DNA from: Actinomycetota bacterium
GTDB lineage: Bacteria; Actinomycetota; Actinomycetes; S36-B12
Direction: 5' to 3'
DNA length: 9,167 nt
NCBI GenBank assembly: GCA_026392575.1
Contig: JAPLBU010000086.1
Location: 1-9,167, forward strand
Position numbers and translations under genes: made by a program. Positions 6,263 to 9,167 of this stretch are shown here, one piece after another (within the stretch, counting starts at the first letter, position 1; each line of letters opens with the position of its first letter). Below the pieces are notes generated by a model. That model was given only the letters and a program-made list of their open reading frames with translations. It had not been told where the DNA came from and did no database searches.

Positions 6263-7453
6263 GTGGCGAACAACGAGGCACGTCCGGTGGAGGACCTTCA
6301 CCTGCGGAACCTGACGAAGAAGTTCGGTGACGTGGCCGCGGTCGATGACCTGACCCTCACCATCCCGGCGGGGTCGTTCTTCGCCCTCCTGGGTGCGTCG
6401 GGCTGTGGCAAGACCACGACGCTGCGCATGGTTGCGGGGCTTGAGGATCCCACGGGTGGGACGATCAGCATCGGCGACAAGGACATCACGGCGCTGCGCG
6501 CTTTCGAGCGGCCGGTCAACACGGTCTTCCAGTCGTATGCGCTCTTCCCGCACCTCGACATCTTCGAGAATGTCGCCTTCGGCCTTCGGCGCCGTGGCGT
6601 CAAGGACGTGAAGGCCACCGTGGAGCAGATGCTCGACCTGGTGGAGTTGGCACCGATGGCCAGGCGCAAGCCCACCCAGCTCTCCGGTGGCCAGCAGCAG
6701 CGGGTGGCTGTCGCCCGCGCGCTGATCAACAAGCCGGATGTGCTCCTGCTCGACGAGCCGCTCGGCGCACTCGACCTCAAGCTCCGTCGGCAGATGCAGA
6801 TCGAGCTTAAGCGGATCCAGACGGAGGTCGGCACGACCTTCGTGCACGTGACGCACGATCAGGAGGAGGCCATGACGATGGCCGACACCGTCGCCGTCAT
6901 GAACTCCGGCCGCATCGAGCAGTTGGGCCACCCGGCGGATATCTACGAACTGCCGCGCACGGTGTTCGTGGCCAACTTCCTGGGCCAGTCCAACCTCATC
7001 GCCGGCACACGCGGGGGGAACTCCGGCGATGATCTGCTGGTGGAGGCCAACGGTCTCACGTTCGCGATTCCCGCCGACCGGTGCTTCGTCGACGGGTCAA
7101 GTGTCATCGTCGGAGTCAGGCCCGAGAAGATCACGATCCTCGATGCCGTGGATGCTGACCGGATTCCCGACCATCACAACCGACTGTCTGGTCGAGTCAC
7201 CGATGTCTCGTACATGGGCGTCTCGACCCAGTACCTGGTCCAGTCGGCGTGGGACCAGGAGTTCATCGTGTTCGAGCAGAACGTCGTGGTGGGCGACCGC
7301 AGCGATGTCGGGGACGACGTCGTCATCCACTGGTCCCCGCGCCACACATTCGGGCTCGATGGCTCCGCCGGCGCCTCGGTGGGCGTCGATCCGGAGGTCC
7401 TGGCGCTGGAGGCCGTGAACGCGAGCCTCGTCTCCGACGCCCCGGAGGCCTGA
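6263..7453 (+). CDS. potA: Polyamine-type ABC transporter ATP-binding protein
   Basis: This ATPase would energise import through the PotB-PotC pair at the inner face of the membrane. The 396-residue protein has every ABC motif: Walker A GASGCGKTT (44-52, Ala where Pro or Ser is more usual), Q-loop Gln90 in FQSYALFPH, signature LSGGQQQR (140-147), Walker B LLLDEPLGALD with Asp164 and Glu165, and the switch His198 in VTHDQEEAM. A C-terminal regulatory TOBE-type region follows (about 240-355), including GVRPEKI and SYMGVSTQY. The GTG at 6263 is preceded by GAGAGG at a 5-nt spacing. It is the only gene of the importer with no visible lesion. The stop at 7453 is two bases before the GTG proposed for potB, consistent with translational coupling. 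The class is certain; polyamine substrate is inferred from homology and from the neighbouring dehydrogenase. Confidence 0.93.
   Translation: MANNEARPVEDLHLRNLTKKFGDVAAVDDLTLTIPAGSFFALLGASGCGKTTTLRMVAGLEDPTGGTISIGDKDITALRAFERPVNTVFQSYALFPHLDIFENVAFGLRRRGVKDVKATVEQMLDLVELAPMARRKPTQLSGGQQQRVAVARALINKPDVLLLDEPLGALDLKLRRQMQIELKRIQTEVGTTFVHVTHDQEEAMTMADTVAVMNSGRIEQLGHPADIYELPRTVFVANFLGQSNLIAGTRGGNSGDDLLVEANGLTFAIPADRCFVDGSSVIVGVRPEKITILDAVDADRIPDHHNRLSGRVTDVSYMGVSTQYLVQSAWDQEFIVFEQNVVVGDRSDVGDDVVIHWSPRHTFGLDGSAGASVGVDPEVLALEAVNASLVSDAPEA
7444..7448 (+). promoter_or_regulatory. Ribosome binding site pointing to a potB start at 7456
   Basis: GGAGG inside the end of potA lies 7 nt before GTG 7456, which itself follows the potA stop by two bases. 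The next usable start in the potB body frame, GTG 7482, has no comparable site, so this signal argues that the native start was 7456. Confidence 0.6.
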
Positions 7454-7455
7454 TC

Positions 7456-8300
7456 GTGGTCGCCGTCGTCGAACGGGCTACGTGCTCCTATTCCCTGGGA
7501 TGGCGTGGCTCGGAGTGTTCTTCGCCATTCCGTTCGTCACCCTGTTCCTGACGAGCCTGCAGCAGCCCATCCCCGGCAAGTCGGGGAAGTACATGTTCGG
7601 GCTCGAGTTCGGCAACTATGTGACCGCGTTCACCGAGTACTGGCCGGTGTTCCTGCGCTCATTCGTGTACGCCGGCATTGCCACAGTGCTGGCACTGTGC
7701 ATCGCCTATCCGCTCGCGTACTTCATCGCCTTCCGTGCGGGCAAATGGCGATCGCTGATGCTGGTACTCGTCATCGCACCATCGTTTGCGTCCTTCCTGC
7801 TGCGCACCTACGCCTGGAAGACCATCCTGTCCGACGAGGGCATCGTCACCTCGACGCTCAATGCCCTCCACCTGCTGCCCGACGGCCGCATCCTCAACAC
7901 GGGCATTGCGGTGGTGGCCGGTCTGACCTACAACTTCCTGCCCTTCATGATCCTGCCCCTCTACGCGGCGCTGGAGAAGATCGACCCGCGCCTCATCGAG
8001 GCAGCGAGCGACCTCTACGCCTCCCCGCAGACGGCGTTCCGCAAGGTGACCTGGCCGTTGTCGATGCCGGGTGTCGTCGCGGGCACCCTGCTGACGTTCA
8101 TCCCGGCGGCGGGTGACTACATCAACGCGGAGCTGCTCGGATCGACGGGCAACCGCATGATCGGCAATGCCATCCAGACCAACTTCATCGAGTTCCGCGA
8201 CTACCCGACCGCCAGTGCACTGTCATTCATGCTGATGGCGGCCATCCTGGTGCTGGTGTTCACCTATATCCGCCGAGCGGGGACGGAGGACCTCCTCTGA
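7456..8300 (+). CDS. potB: Polyamine-type ABC transporter permease 1, probable frameshift near the start
   Basis: This is one of two inner-membrane permeases. The body frame runs from GTG 7482 to the TGA at 8298-8300 (272 residues). It has several hydrophobic helices (such as 8-25, 61-83 and 92-107), the family stretch SFLLRTYAW, and the EAA loop beginning IEAASDLYAS (172-181), which contacts PotA. This portion is complete. The start is odd: GTG 7456 has a good GGAGG and couples to the potA stop, but reads in another frame (VVAVVERATCS). Adding one base somewhere between about 7459 and 7478 would join it to the body and give a short basic N-terminus before the first helix. If the sequence is right, translation must begin at 7482 (no ribosome site) or ATG 7500. 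The stop overlaps the potC ATG. Confidence 0.82.
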
Positions 8301-9094
8301 TGCGTTGGCTGCGGAAGAACCTCATAGGGATCATTGCGATCCTGGTGCTGGTCTACCTGTTCATCCCGATTGCCGTCATCATGATGCTCAGCTTCAACAA
8401 CCCCAAGGGGAAGTACAACCTGAGCTGGAACGAGTTCTCACTCGATGCGTGGACGAACATCTGCGGCGTGCCCGGGGTGTGCTCCTCCTTCGTGACAAGC
8501 ATCGAGATCGGCATCATCTCCACGCTGGTCGCGACTGCACTCGGCACGATGATCGCGTTCGCCCTCGTCCGCTACCGCTTCCGCGGACGCAGCACCACGA
8601 ACCTGCTGATCTTCCTTCCGATGGCGACACCGGAAGTCGTCATGGGCGCGAGCCTGCTGGCCCTATTCCTGAACCTGCGCTTCCCGCTCGGGCAGGGGAC
8701 CGTCATCATCGCGCACAAGGCGCGCCTGCAGGGGATGGATCCGCGGCTGGAGGAGGCTGCACGCGACCTGTACGCAGATCCGCGGGGCGTGTTCCGCTAC
8801 GTCACATTCCCGCTGGTACTGCCCGGCATCATGGGGGCAGCGCTGCTGGGCTTCTCCCTGTCGTTCGATGACTTCATCATCAGCTTCTTCAATGCCGGCA
8901 CCCTCGTGACCTTCCCGATCTACATCTGGGGCGCAGCCCAGCGTGGCATCCCCGTGCAGGTGAATGCCCTTGCGACTCTGGTGTTCCTGGTGGCACTGCT
9001 CATCGTCCTGACTGGTCAGTTCGTCAGCCATCGGCGTCGCAGGGCGCTGGAGAGCCCGGCGCCGATCACCGTCGACCTGATGTCGCGTTCGTAG
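8300..9094 (+). CDS. potC: Polyamine-type ABC transporter permease 2, with an internal 12-residue deletion
   Basis: This is the second inner-membrane permease, partner of PotB. The ATG at 8300 overlaps the potB TGA (TGATG), typical of coupling. The 264 residues include an N-terminal helix (about 8-30), TPEVVMGASLLALFLNL (110-126), the EAA loop EEAARDLYADPRGVF (151-165), and SFSLSFDDFIISFF downstream. Compared with the remembered E. coli PotC pattern, where SHITFCLPFVVVTVYSRL links helix and loop, this protein goes directly from IIAH (139) to KARLQGMD (140). Exactly 12 residues, or 36 bases in frame, are missing. These form most of a membrane helix immediately before the coupling loop, so loss should disturb topology or contact with PotA. 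Reading is otherwise undisturbed. The gene is last in the importer operon. Confidence 0.85.
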   Translation: MRWLRKNLIGIIAILVLVYLFIPIAVIMMLSFNNPKGKYNLSWNEFSLDAWTNICGVPGVCSSFVTSIEIGIISTLVATALGTMIAFALVRYRFRGRSTTNLLIFLPMATPEVVMGASLLALFLNLRFPLGQGTVIIAHKARLQGMDPRLEEAARDLYADPRGVFRYVTFPLVLPGIMGAALLGFSLSFDDFIISFFNAGTLVTFPIYIWGAAQRGIPVQVNALATLVFLVALLIVLTGQFVSHRRRRALESPAPITVDLMSRS

Positions 9095-9124
9095 CGGACC
9101 GCGTAGCATGGCCTGAACTGCGAG

Positions 9125-9167
9125 ATGGCCGAAGGGACTGGTGGGACGACGGAGCGCGACGGCTCCG
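9125..9167 (+). CDS. Possible start of a further plus-strand gene, cut by the right edge
   Basis: An open frame begins at ATG 9125 and stays open for 14 codons to the window end (MAEGTGGTTERDGS). A TAGCAT box at 9104-9109 could be a -10, but no clear -35 and only a poor ribosome site are visible. The peptide is too short to recognise. It overlaps a hairpin that may instead be a terminator, so this call is tentative. Confidence 0.2.
   Translation, partial: MAEGTGGTTERDGS
9150..9167 (+). terminator. Possible hairpin after potC, cut at the right edge
   Basis: CGGAGC (9150-9155) and GCTCCG (9162-9167) form a 6-bp GC-rich stem with a 6-nt loop, 55 bp after the potC stop. Whether a T-run follows cannot be seen. 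It would be the natural end of the importer operon if one does; otherwise it may be chance or part of a new coding region. Confidence 0.3.

Noticed and set aside
5320..6273. Long minus-strand open frame (317 codons) across potD
   Set aside because: Its product is low-complexity, rich in Arg, Val, Leu and Asp, and mirrors the well-conserved potD coding strand; a typical antisense shadow in GC-rich DNA.
1..9167. Defence system, mobile element, CRISPR array or RNA gene
   Set aside because: No transposase, integrase, nuclease or repeat-spacer pattern was seen, and no tRNA- or rRNA-like segment; the whole window is accounted for by catabolic, transport and regulatory genes.

Overview
The window is high-GC DNA with short intergenic gaps, GTG starts and strong AGGAGG-type ribosome sites. 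The proteins resemble actinobacterial versions of their families, so the source is probably an Actinomycetota species; the genus cannot be settled from this sequence. It reads as a nitrogen and amine catabolism locus arranged around one MocR-type regulator.

Left arm (minus strand, 1-1740): a carbon-nitrogen hydrolase that best fits beta-ureidopropionase is followed 22 bp downstream by hydA, a dihydropyrimidinase cut by the left edge. Together they would perform the last two steps of reductive pyrimidine breakdown: dihydrouracil to N-carbamoyl-beta-alanine to beta-alanine. Centre (1741-3466): a compact divergent promoter region, then a GntR/MocR regulator (winged helix fused to an aminotransferase-like PLP domain), then a second promoter region. 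The 10-bp near-palindrome TGTTnCAACA occurs as a tandem pair 11 bp apart upstream of the regulator, and again upstream of the next gene. This suggests that the regulator controls both directions.

Right arm (plus strand, 3467-9094): an aldehyde dehydrogenase resembling gamma-aminobutyraldehyde dehydrogenase, then a polyamine-type ABC importer in the order potD-potA-potB-potC. The likely logic is import of an amine by Pot, oxidation of its aldehyde by the dehydrogenase, and sensing of an amine or PLP adduct by the MocR protein. No transaminase or amine oxidase that would produce the aldehyde is in view.

The most unusual point is the importer. potD carries a one-base insertion near 5385. potB has its well-placed start and ribosome site in a different frame from the body of the gene. 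potC lacks 12 residues of a membrane helix just before its EAA loop. potA looks intact. Either this transporter is decaying or the sequence contains several indel errors. I see no RNA genes, insertion sequences, CRISPR arrays or other mobile elements, and no stretch over 300 bases without a gene.
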